Source: Thermoactinomyces sp. DSM 45891 (GTDB lineage Bacteria; Bacillota; Bacilli; Thermoactinomycetales; Thermoactinomycetaceae). From it: a stretch of DNA of 64,000 nucleotides. Position numbers and translations under genes: made by a program. The stretch spans positions 1-64,000 of the forward strand of contig NZ_FPJZ01000006.1 of the NCBI RefSeq assembly GCF_900119485.1. The letters are read 5' to 3'. This document shows, piece after piece, positions 53,167 through 61,209 of the stretch. The stretch's first letter is position 1. Each line of letters opens with the position of its first letter. The notes below the pieces were generated by a model, which was not told where the DNA came from, ran no database searches, and saw only the letters and a program-made list of their open reading frames with translations.

Positions 53167-54610
53167 CGAAGCTTTGTAAACGTTTTACAACAATGTCTTT
53201 CCCTAGGAGTAAGATCGTTTCGGTCAAGTCTGGACCATGCGTCTGTCCAGAAATGACCGCACGCACTGGCATAAAGAGCTGCTTCCCTTTAAAACCAGTC
53301 TCTTTTTGCACTGCTTTGAACATGGATTTGACCGTCGTAGCGTCTAAATCACCTTGTGCTTGAACCTCCGCTACATAGCTTGAAATAACCGTCACTACAG
53401 AATCTCCAGCCAGTACCTGCTCCGCTTCTGAAGAATAATAGATATCTTGACGGAAGAAGATATCCGATAGCTCCACGATTTGAGAAATCTCATCCATCTG
53501 CTCCTGGTAAAGCCCTACTAACCGTGTTACCCATTCTCTTTGCTCCAGAGTAAGAGGGGATGAAATTTTGCCTGCCTTCTCTAAATAAGGTATGGCAAGA
53601 TCCGTGATCCGTTCTAGGCTTGATTTCTTAATATAATAGTTATTCATCCACTTCAACTTGGCTGTATCAAACGTTGCTGGTGACTTTGAAACCCTCTCTA
53701 AGGAGAAGAGATCGGTTAATTCTTCAAGAGTAAAAATCTCCTCTTCTCCTTCAGGAGACCATCCCAGTAGGGCCAAGAAATTCACAATCGCTTCTGGTAG
53801 GTAACCAAGATCGCGATATTGGCTAATGAATTGAACAATCGACTCATCCCGCTTGCTCATTTTTTTCCCTTCATGATTGAGAATCAACGGGATATGAGCA
53901 AACTTCGGTGCCGCAAATCCAAGCGCCTGAGCGACACATAGCTGACGAGGCGTATTCGAAATATGTTCTTCCCCGCGAATCACATGAGTGATGTTCATAA
54001 GCGCATCATCAATCACAACAGCAAAATTATAAGTAGGACGACCATCTGGACGAACAATGATAAAATCGCCAATTCCATTGGAATCAAACTCTACATCGCC
54101 ACGCACGTAATCAGAAAAAGCGAACGTTTGATCTGGTGGAACAGCCAAACGAATACTAGGAACGCGTCCCTCTGCTTGATATGCAGCAATTTGCTCATCA
54201 CTCAGATGACGATCCCAGCCACTAAACTTCGGCGCCTCACCACGAGCTAGTTGTTCTTCGCGCTCTTGCTCTAGCTCCGCTTGGTTCGCATAGCTATAGT
54301 AGGCTTTCCCTTCCGCTACGAGTCGATCTGCGTACTCTGTATAGAGATCGAGGCGTTGCATACAACGGTACGGCTCATGTGGTCCGCCTTTTTCCGTCGA
54401 CTCATCCGCTATGACGCCTAGCCACTCCAAGCCGTTCATTTGCTCTAGATCTGCGCCCTCTATATTACGTTCTGTATCTGTATCCTCGATCCGTAGGATA
54501 AATTGTCCGCCATTCTTTTTAGCGAATAAGTAGCTGAATAAGGCGGTACGCGCTCCGCCGATATGTAAGTAGCCAGTAGGGCTTGGTGCGTATCGTGTGC
54601 GAACTGTCAT
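53150..54610 (-). CDS. gltX: Glutamyl-tRNA synthetase
   Basis: This 486-residue class I synthetase has the HIGH motif in APSPTGYLHIGGARTALF (8-25) and KMSKR in GKKMSKRDESIVQF. In Bacillus it also mischarges tRNA-Gln for later amidation by GatCAB; whether that holds here is inferred. It lies 51 bases after ispF. Confidence 0.97.
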   Translation of the reverse strand: MTVRTRYAPSPTGYLHIGGARTALFSYLFAKKNGGQFILRIEDTDTERNIEGADLEQMNGLEWLGVIADESTEKGGPHEPYRCMQRLDLYTEYADRLVAEGKAYYSYANQAELEQEREEQLARGEAPKFSGWDRHLSDEQIAAYQAEGRVPSIRLAVPPDQTFAFSDYVRGDVEFDSNGIGDFIIVRPDGRPTYNFAVVIDDALMNITHVIRGEEHISNTPRQLCVAQALGFAAPKFAHIPLILNHEGKKMSKRDESIVQFISQYRDLGYLPEAIVNFLALLGWSPEGEEEIFTLEELTDLFSLERVSKSPATFDTAKLKWMNNYYIKKSSLERITDLAIPYLEKAGKISSPLTLEQREWVTRLVGLYQEQMDEISQIVELSDIFFRQDIYYSSEAEQVLAGDSVVTVISSYVAEVQAQGDLDATTVKSMFKAVQKETGFKGKQLFMPVRAVISGQTHGPDLTETILLLGKDIVVKRLQSFVDKRS

Positions 54611-54661
54611 GGGGTTATCTCTCCTCTTAGTAAGTTAATTAGTTTTGTTTCGCCGTATAGA

Positions 54662-55138
54662 CTACCTCTTCTCCAACAGCACAACCGCCATTGAAGCAAT
54701 TCCCTCACCACGACCAGCAAAACCTAGTTGCTCCGTCGTCGTAGCCTTCACATTCACCTGCTCCAGCTCCGCCTCAAGCAACTCCGCAATACGCTTTTGC
54801 ATAAGCGGAATATAAGGGGACATTTTCGGCTTTTGTGCAATAATCGTAGCATCTACATTTCCAAGCCGATACCCCTTTTCCTTCACCAATTCCCACACGT
54901 GCATTAATAATTCAGCACTATCCGCACCCTTATAAGCCGCATCTGTATCAGGAAAATGCTTTCCTATATCACCTAAAGCAACTGCACCTAAAATAGCATC
55001 TGTAATCGTATGTAATAACACATCTGCATCAGAGTGACCAACTAGGCCCTTTTCATACGGAACCTGCACTCCTCCTAGAATGAGAGGATACCCTTCTGCT
55101 AGCTGATGCACATCAAAGCCTTGTCCAATCCGAATCAT
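54662..55138 (-). CDS. ispF: 2-C-methyl-D-erythritol 2,4-cyclodiphosphate synthase
   Basis: This 158-residue enzyme has GQGFDVHQL with the zinc-ligand Asp and His (near 8-10) and HSDADVLLHTITDAILGA (near 34-51). It carries out step five of the MEP isoprenoid pathway. Its start overlaps ispD by 4 bases. Confidence 0.97.
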   Translation of the reverse strand: MIRIGQGFDVHQLAEGYPLILGGVQVPYEKGLVGHSDADVLLHTITDAILGAVALGDIGKHFPDTDAAYKGADSAELLMHVWELVKEKGYRLGNVDATIIAQKPKMSPYIPLMQKRIAELLEAELEQVNVKATTTEQLGFAGRGEGIASMAVVLLEKR

Positions 55139-55824
55139 ACTTCTACTCTCCTAATCTCCCATATTTTCTCGGCAAGTACAAGGTCTTCAGGAGTCGTGAT
55201 CTTAATATTATTATATTCACCCTCTACTACTTTAACAGGAAACCCTAACTGCTCCATCAACATCGAATCATCCGTCGCCCAATTTGGGCACTCGAGAGCC
55301 TTCCGATGAGCTTGTACAATTAAATCCCTACTAAATCCTTGTGGCGTCTGCACCGAGATCAATTCATTTCGCGCTGGAGTATTCGTTACCCAACCATCAC
55401 TATTTATCTGTTTAATCGTATCTTTTACTGGTACTGCTAAAATCGCTGCCTTTGTAGCTTTTACCTCCCGAATCAGGCGATCTAGGGCTTCATGTGTGAC
55501 AAACGGACGCACAGCATCGTGAATAAAAACCCAATCACTTTGACAATATTGCAATCCCTTATACACGCTTTCCTGTCTCTCTCTTCCACCTTCAACAATC
55601 GCCTTCACCTTAGCAAATCCGTAGGGGCTAAGCATTTCTTCTGTTCCACTTATCTCTTCTTTTTTCATGACCAAAATAATCTCATCTACCTGAGGATGAG
55701 TCTCAAAAAGCCGAAGCGTGTGAACCAAAATAGGCTGTCCATCTAGCAACAAAAACGGTTTACTAACCTTGCCACCCATACGCTTTCCTTGGCCAGCAGC
55801 AGGGATGACCACTCCAACACTCAT
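55135..55824 (-). CDS. ispD: 2-C-methyl-D-erythritol 4-phosphate cytidylyltransferase
   Basis: This 229-residue enzyme has the nucleotide-binding VIPAAGQGKRMGG start and HDAVRPFV (near 105-112). It makes CDP-methylerythritol, step three of the MEP pathway, so the host uses the MEP route. It lies 79 bases after yacL, with a terminator between them. Confidence 0.96.
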   Translation of the reverse strand: MSVGVVIPAAGQGKRMGGKVSKPFLLLDGQPILVHTLRLFETHPQVDEIILVMKKEEISGTEEMLSPYGFAKVKAIVEGGRERQESVYKGLQYCQSDWVFIHDAVRPFVTHEALDRLIREVKATKAAILAVPVKDTIKQINSDGWVTNTPARNELISVQTPQGFSRDLIVQAHRKALECPNWATDDSMLMEQLGFPVKVVEGEYNNIKITTPEDLVLAEKIWEIRRVEV

Positions 55825-55841
55825 GATCCATCCTCCTTATA

Positions 55842-55898
55842 CACAAATAAAACAGTGCCCGTCGGCATCGAAAGACACCATACGGGCTATTGTTTATT
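55842..55898 (-). terminator. Terminator after yacL
   Basis: GCCCGT (55857-55862) pairs with ACGGGC (55882-55887), with weaker A/T pairing outside (AATAAAACA with TGTTTATT). On the minus strand it ends in TGTTTTATTTG. Confidence 0.6.
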
Positions 55899-55903
55899 CC
55901 TTA

Positions 55904-56998
55904 TTATAACGCACGCTCTAGGAGCTTAGGCTTAGCAAAAATCATTCTGCCTGCCGAAGTTTGAAGTACACTCGTTACAAGGACATCAATATGATCCCCT
56001 ATATAATCCCGACCACCCTCGATGACAATCATCGTTCCATCGTCTAGATAGGCGACTCCTTGGCCGTGTTCTTTTCCGTCTTTGATCACCTGAACATTAA
56101 TCTCTTCACCCGGCAATACAACTGGTTTAACTGCATTGGCTAGGTCATTGATATTTAGTACGCTAACACCTTGTAGTTCGCATACTTTGTTCAAGTTAAA
56201 ATCATTGGTTACCACTTTACCTGATAGAACTTTAGCCAACTTCACTAATTTGCTATCCACTTCCGCAACATCCTCAAAATCACCCTCATAGATTAATACT
56301 TTCATATTAAGCTCTTTTTGGATCTTATTGAGGATATCAAGTCCCCGACGACCACGATTTCTCTTCAATACATCAGAGGAATCCGCGATGTGTTGCAGTT
56401 CTTCTAGAATAAAACTAGGAATGACGATCGTTCCATCTAGAAAGCCCGTCCGACATATATCAGCGATCCGTCCATCGATAATGACGCTGGTATCCAAAAT
56501 TTTGTGTTCTACGATGTCTTGATTCTCTTTTTTAGCTTGTTTATCCCTTCCTTGCCGGCCAAACGTAATGATAGTAATAAGCTCATCCTTTTTCTTATAG
56601 CCGACACTAAAACCAAGATATCCAAACAAAATCGATACAATAATCGGTAAAACTCGTTCAACTCCTGGGATTGAAAGCTCAGAAATTGGTTGTTGAATTA
56701 AAAATGCAATAAGAAGACCCATAATTAAGCCAAATACACCAAATAATCCATCCGCCGCTGGAATTTTTACAAGGTGTTCTTCAAACCACTTAATCCAGCT
56801 AATAACACTTTCTGAAACACGAATCGCTACTACAAATAAGAGCGCAGCCCCAATAAAAGCACCAACATAACCTGAAAACGGAACTTCTCCAAAATTCAGA
56901 GGAGATTCTTGAAGCACCCGAAAAAACTTCGGACCGAGTACCCAACCCGCGGATGCTCCTAGGAGTGTGAATGCTAATTGCACAAAACGATTCATCAT
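55904..56998 (-). CDS. PIN/TRAM-domain membrane protein YacL
   Basis: This 364-residue protein has four N-terminal membrane segments (about 1-145), a PIN-like nuclease domain (ILDTSVIIDGRIADICRTGF near 168-187, with conserved acids) and a C-terminal TRAM domain (near 290-360). Bacillus YacL has this layout; its role in RNA metabolism is suspected but not established. GGGGAGG precedes the ATG. It lies 106 bases after carD. Confidence 0.92.
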   Translation of the reverse strand: MMNRFVQLAFTLLGASAGWVLGPKFFRVLQESPLNFGEVPFSGYVGAFIGAALLFVVAIRVSESVISWIKWFEEHLVKIPAADGLFGVFGLIMGLLIAFLIQQPISELSIPGVERVLPIIVSILFGYLGFSVGYKKKDELITIITFGRQGRDKQAKKENQDIVEHKILDTSVIIDGRIADICRTGFLDGTIVIPSFILEELQHIADSSDVLKRNRGRRGLDILNKIQKELNMKVLIYEGDFEDVAEVDSKLVKLAKVLSGKVVTNDFNLNKVCELQGVSVLNINDLANAVKPVVLPGEEINVQVIKDGKEHGQGVAYLDDGTMIVIEGGRDYIGDHIDVLVTSVLQTSAGRMIFAKPKLLERAL

Positions 56999-57104
56999 GG
57001 GGCTTCACCTCCCCTCTCACATCAAATCTAGTATTCAGTATAGACAAATTAATGAAATACAAACCTATTGGACCTTCATAAAAAAATAAGGGTGAAAATT
57101 CAAG

Positions 57105-57590
57105 CTATGTGTGGGATGAAATAATTTCATCAATAAGTTCAAAAACCTGTTCGGCTTGTAAATCCCTAGCTAGTGCCAACTCGCTAATTAAGATTTGTCT
57201 TGCATTGTCTAGCATTTTTTTCTCACCGGTGGAGAGTCCTTTCTCCTCATCACGAAACATCAAGGAACGAACAACTTCCGCAACTTCATAGATGTCTCCG
57301 CTTTTCATCTTGTCCATATTGGCACGAAAACGGCGGTTCCAGCTGGTTGTTTCTTCTTCTTCGAAATTTCTCATACGATCTAATACTTTATCTACCGTAC
57401 TTTCGTCGACAACCTCACGCAACCCGATACTATTAATACTTTGCAAAGGAACCATCACTTTCAGATCCCCAATTGGCATACGCATCACATAGTATTGTTT
57501 ACGTTCCCCTAAGATCTCGCGCTCTTCAATGGATTCAATAATCCCAGCGCCATGCATCGGGTAAACCACCTTGTCACCAATATTGAACAA
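57105..57590 (-). CDS. carD: CarD-family RNA-polymerase-binding regulator
   Basis: This 161-residue protein has the RNA-polymerase-interacting domain (MFNIGDKVVYPMHGAGIIES, residues 1-20) and a helical C-terminal domain with the DNA-contacting tryptophan stretch TTSWNRRFRANMDKMKSGD (near 82-100). CarD proteins stabilise open promoter complexes, particularly at rRNA promoters. The start is TTG at 57590, behind GGTGG. In B. subtilis the relative YdeB is elsewhere. Confidence 0.93.
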   Translation of the reverse strand: MFNIGDKVVYPMHGAGIIESIEEREILGERKQYYVMRMPIGDLKVMVPLQSINSIGLREVVDESTVDKVLDRMRNFEEEETTSWNRRFRANMDKMKSGDIYEVAEVVRSLMFRDEEKGLSTGEKKMLDNARQILISELALARDLQAEQVFELIDEIISSHT

Positions 57591-57623
57591 ATAGATCCAC
57601 CCCCAGAGACAATATCTATTTCC

Positions 57624-57652
57624 AAGATATCACAACTGAGAGAAACTGTCAA
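57624..57652 (-). promoter_or_regulatory. Sigma-A promoter of carD, proximal
   Basis: TTGACA (57647-57652), a 17-base spacer and TATCTT (57624-57629) on the minus strand, about 30 bases before the carD start. Confidence 0.7.
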
Positions 57653-57669
57653 CGAAATTTAAAATTAAT

Positions 57670-57699
57670 ATCTTAGCACATAACTTTTGTAGGAGTCAA
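57670..57699 (-). promoter_or_regulatory. Sigma-A promoter of carD, distal
   Basis: TTGACT (57694-57699), an 18-base spacer and TAAGAT (57670-57675) with an upstream TGn on the minus strand. It forms a tandem with the proximal promoter. The rest of 57591-57775 has no gene. Confidence 0.55.
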
Positions 57700-57775
57700 T
57701 ATCTTTTTGCATAATAAATAGCTTGTCAAAAATAAATAAGAATTCAATATATCTAACAGAACACCCCCATCGCAC

Positions 57776-57829
57776 ATAGAAAAAGCACCTCCAACTGTTG
57801 GTTTTTTTGTATCCAACAATTGAAGGTGC
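57776..57829 (-). terminator. Terminator after pssA
   Basis: GCACCTTCAATTGTTGG and CCAACAGTTGGAGGTGC (17-base arms with a few mismatches) enclose a loop on the minus strand, followed by TTTTTCT. Confidence 0.85.
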
Positions 57830-57850
57830 GTTGTTTTTCATCAATCGAGT

Positions 57851-58564
57851 TTATTCTTCAACCGGCTCATCGTGCTCTTCCGTACGTTTTTTCCGTTCAA
57901 GTGTCTTTTTAACACCGTATAATGCATAGATGCCTAGTGGAATAAAGATCACCTTTGGAAGCTCTTTCGGAAAATAGATAGCCGCTACTCCAACGGCAAT
58001 CAAAAAGAGTGGAGCGATCCAATAAACACTTTTTGGAATCGTAGTTTTCTTGAAAGCAGGGTAACGGATCTGACTTACCATCAGATAAGATAGGAATAAA
58101 GTAGCGACCAACAAAACCACTGGGCTATCTACATACGTTTTATAGAGTGCCAATGTGGCTAAGATTCCGCCCGCCGCAGTAATCGGTAGTCCGATAAAGT
58201 AGCCAGGGACTCCAGGGTGAACGTTAAATCGCGCAAGGCGCAATGCCCCACAAATAGGGAAAATCGCGGTTACAACCCAGCCTCCGAAGCCCATAGGTTG
58301 TAAAACAGATACATACATAATAACTGCCGGAGCAACACCGAATGTAATAAGATCTGATAATGAGTCCAATTGTTTTCCGAATTCACTTTGTGCGTTAAGC
58401 ATACGAGCTACACGACCATCCAAGCCATCTAATAACATCCCGATAATAACCATGATGGCTGCATATTCCCAATATTGCTCTACATGAATCGCTAACAAAA
58501 TAGCCATGATACCGAGGAATAAGTTCCCGACGGTCAAACAGTTAGGTAATGACTTTGTAAACAT
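57851..58564 (-). CDS. pssA: CDP-diacylglycerol-serine O-phosphatidyltransferase
   Basis: This 237-residue membrane enzyme has the CDP-alcohol phosphotransferase motif DGLDGRVAR (47-55), continuing to GKQLDSLSD with the catalytic aspartates, and about seven membrane segments. It makes phosphatidylserine, the precursor of phosphatidylethanolamine. It has a charged tail (ERKKRTEEHDEP). It lies between disA and carD, with its own promoter and terminator; in B. subtilis pssA is elsewhere. Confidence 0.93.
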   Translation of the reverse strand: MFTKSLPNCLTVGNLFLGIMAILLAIHVEQYWEYAAIMVIIGMLLDGLDGRVARMLNAQSEFGKQLDSLSDLITFGVAPAVIMYVSVLQPMGFGGWVVTAIFPICGALRLARFNVHPGVPGYFIGLPITAAGGILATLALYKTYVDSPVVLLVATLFLSYLMVSQIRYPAFKKTTIPKSVYWIAPLFLIAVGVAAIYFPKELPKVIFIPLGIYALYGVKKTLERKKRTEEHDEPVEE

Positions 58565-58634
58565 ACAGGGAACCCCCTATTGGATTAAGTCCTTATCGAG
58601 GACCTTTCATTTTCGTTCATTTGTATAATGTTTC

Positions 58635-58663
58635 ATTGTAAGGTATTTAGATATGTCTGTCAA
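58635..58663 (-). promoter_or_regulatory. Sigma-A promoter of pssA
   Basis: TTGACA (58658-58663), inside the last codons of disA, with a 17-base spacer and TACAAT (58635-58640) on the minus strand. Confidence 0.75.
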
Positions 58664-59720
58664 TAAAGACCTGTTCCTGAATCCTACGTAAACCTTCTTG
58701 AATCGCCCTTGCTCGAACATCTCCAATTCCTTCCACATCATCCAATTCATCGATTGAGGCCATCATAATTTTAGGCAACTTCCCAAATCGAAATGTAAGT
58801 TTTTGGATAATACTGCATGGCAAGCGAGGGATTTTGTTTAAAATCCGATATCCTCTCGGTGCAACCGTTCCTTCTTGGAGATTGGTGTTACCTGGATAGC
58901 CTAGAACCCGCACAATATGGATCTGTTCTAACAAGTCATCACTCGACAGGTGTTTTAGATCCTCAAATACTCTCGTAGGCGTTTGAATAACAGGATCTTT
59001 GGCATAGTCTTTGATTAACCATTCCGCTTCCTCTTCGACATGTGAAACCAACTCTTCTAACTGCATATGAATTAACCGACCCTCTGATCCTAACTCATTG
59101 ATATAGCTCTGAATCTCTCGTTTGATCCTGAGCACCATCTCAATTCGTTGAATCACGAGAGCCACATCATTTAGTGTGACCAATTCCTCAAACTCAAGCG
59201 CGCTTAAATTGGTAGTAGCTTGATCCAACACCGATTTATATTTTTCTAATGTTTGTATCGCTTGATTCGCTTTCGTCAAGATCACACGAATATCCCGCAA
59301 GGCATACCGAACACTACCTTTATAAACAGTAATAGTATTACGACGTTGGGAGATAGATACGACGAGTTTACCCGTCTGTCTCGCCGTTCGTTGCGCTGTT
59401 CGATGACGGATTCCCGTCTCTGTAGAAGGCATGGAAGAGCTCGGAACTAGCTGTGCATTTGCATAATGAATCCGCTTCACATCACTGCTTAAAATAATCG
59501 CACCATCCATTTTACATAATTCATACAGATGCGCGGCAGTAAAAGGACTATCAATATGGAATCCACCATCCACAAGTTCCTTTACAGAGTCATCATATCC
59601 CACCACAATAAGTGCCCCTGTCTTAGCACCTAGCACATTGTCTAGGCCTTCTCGAAAGGCCGTTCCTGGGGCAAGTAGTTTTAGTGCTCCACTTAAAATC
59701 GAATCAAATTCTTTACTCAA
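58647..59720 (-). CDS. disA: DNA integrity scanning diadenylate cyclase DisA
   Basis: This 357-residue protein has the DAC cyclase domain with MDGAIILS (near 71-78) and ETGIRHRTA (near 101-109), a helical spine and a C-terminal helix-hairpin-helix DNA-binding domain (ELDDVEGIGDVRARAIQEGL near 326-345). It makes c-di-AMP while scanning DNA and delays sporulation on damage. The start is TTG at 59720, with GGGGGG upstream. It follows radA by 7 bases. Confidence 0.96.
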   Translation of the reverse strand: MSKEFDSILSGALKLLAPGTAFREGLDNVLGAKTGALIVVGYDDSVKELVDGGFHIDSPFTAAHLYELCKMDGAIILSSDVKRIHYANAQLVPSSSMPSTETGIRHRTAQRTARQTGKLVVSISQRRNTITVYKGSVRYALRDIRVILTKANQAIQTLEKYKSVLDQATTNLSALEFEELVTLNDVALVIQRIEMVLRIKREIQSYINELGSEGRLIHMQLEELVSHVEEEAEWLIKDYAKDPVIQTPTRVFEDLKHLSSDDLLEQIHIVRVLGYPGNTNLQEGTVAPRGYRILNKIPRLPCSIIQKLTFRFGKLPKIMMASIDELDDVEGIGDVRARAIQEGLRRIQEQVFIDRHI

Positions 59721-59727
59721 TGAATGT

Positions 59728-61101
59728 CTACCCCCCCATCGCTTCTTTTAAAGCCTCTGTCACACTATTGACACCTATTAATTGAACACCTGAAGGCGAT
59801 GTTAGACCGCGTAAGTTCTTACTAGGTAGTATTACCTTTTCGAAGCCCAAATTAACAGCCTCCGCCACCCGTTGTTCAATTCTGGATACTGCCCGAACTT
59901 CACCTGTCAGCCCTACCTCCCCAATAAATAATTCGCTCACTCCGGTAGGGCGATCACGAAAACTAGATGCCAGCGCTACGGCAATTGCTAGATCCACAGC
60001 AGGTTCATCTAACCGAACACCACCTACCACATTTACAAACGCATCTTGATTTTGTAAAAACATACCAATTCTTTTTTCAAGAACCGCCATAATCATCGTC
60101 AAACGCTGATGATCGATACCAGAGGCTGAACGCTTCGGAGTAGCAAAGCTGGTAGGTGTTACTAAAGCTTGCAATTCCACCAAAACGGGCCTCGTTCCCT
60201 CTACACTCGCTGTAACAGCTGTACCCGGAACCCCAACAGGCCTCCCTGCTAAAAACACTTCAGATGGATTATCAATTTCCTCTAATCCAAGCTCTTTCAT
60301 CTCAAATACACCGATTTCATTGGTAGAACCAAAACGGTTTTTAACAGCCCGGAGTACCCTATATGTATGATGACGCTCTCCCTCAAAGTACAGAACGCAA
60401 TCCACCATGTGCTCCAACATCCTCGGGCCCGCAATAGCGCCAGATTTCGTAACATGACCCACAATGATAATTGCCACACCTTGTTCCTTCGCCCAGCGCA
60501 TGAGTTGTCCCGTACATTCACGTACTTGAGCCACACTCCCTGGAGCTGAAGTTACTTCTGGATGATACATCGTTTGAATGGAGTCGATCACAACCAGCTT
60601 TGGATTCGTTTCCCTTATTAATTCTTCAATAGCTGTAAGGTCTGTCTCGGAGGCGACATATAATTCTTCATGTAATGATTCCAAACGTTCAGCCCGCATA
60701 CGAATTTGTTCAAGGGATTCCTCACCTGTGACATACAGGATGGAAGTACCAGATCGCGCTAACCGATACGTGGCTTGTAGTAAAAGAGTCGATTTCCCAA
60801 TCCCAGGATCTCCGCCAACTAGGATTAGCGAACCTGGAACAAGTCCCCCTCCAAGTACGCGATTTAGTTCACGCATACCGGTGTCTGTACGATCAGTAGA
60901 TAACTTTTCCACTTGAGTAATTCGCGAAGCCTTCTCACGCTTAGCTTTTGGTTTAATATTCGTCCCAGGAATCCGCAGAGAAGTATTTTCCCGCTCTTCC
61001 ACCATTGAGTTCCACTCTTCACATCCTGGGCAGCGCCCCATCCACTTTGCTGATTCATAACCGCACTCTTGACAAATAAATCGAGTCTTAACTTTTGCCA
61101 A
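59728..61101 (-). CDS. radA: DNA repair protein RadA
   Basis: This 457-residue protein has a zinc finger (CQECGYESAKWMGRCPGC, near 10-27), Walker A GGDPGIGKST (near 93-102), the KNRFGSTNEIG motif and a Lon-like C-terminal domain. It is a RecA-like helicase in recombinational repair and modulates DisA in Bacillus. The start is TTG at 61101, behind GAGGTG; the open frame continues upstream but includes the promoter. Confidence 0.96.
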   Translation of the reverse strand: MAKVKTRFICQECGYESAKWMGRCPGCEEWNSMVEERENTSLRIPGTNIKPKAKREKASRITQVEKLSTDRTDTGMRELNRVLGGGLVPGSLILVGGDPGIGKSTLLLQATYRLARSGTSILYVTGEESLEQIRMRAERLESLHEELYVASETDLTAIEELIRETNPKLVVIDSIQTMYHPEVTSAPGSVAQVRECTGQLMRWAKEQGVAIIIVGHVTKSGAIAGPRMLEHMVDCVLYFEGERHHTYRVLRAVKNRFGSTNEIGVFEMKELGLEEIDNPSEVFLAGRPVGVPGTAVTASVEGTRPVLVELQALVTPTSFATPKRSASGIDHQRLTMIMAVLEKRIGMFLQNQDAFVNVVGGVRLDEPAVDLAIAVALASSFRDRPTGVSELFIGEVGLTGEVRAVSRIEQRVAEAVNLGFEKVILPSKNLRGLTSPSGVQLIGVNSVTEALKEAMGG

Positions 61102-61138
61102 AGGATTCACCTCAAAGCTCAAATGGAATTCATCCCTC

Positions 61139-61147
61139 ATTATAGCA
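61139..61147 (-). promoter_or_regulatory. Extended -10 promoter candidate for radA-disA
   Basis: TGCTATAAT on the minus strand, a perfect -10 with TGn, about 38 bases before the radA start. The -35 is poor. It lies just after the clpC terminator, so radA-disA has its own transcript start. Confidence 0.55.
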
Positions 61148-61164
61148 AATAAGGCATTCATCGG

Positions 61165-61203
61165 TTAGAAAAAAGAACAGCCCCGATCCCTCAAGGCTGT
61201 TCT
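61165..61203 (-). terminator. Terminator after clpC
   Basis: AGAACAGCC and GGCTGTTCT form a perfect 9-base stem, followed by TTTTTC on the minus strand. It closes the clpC operon. Confidence 0.9.
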
Positions 61204-61209
61204 AATCGT

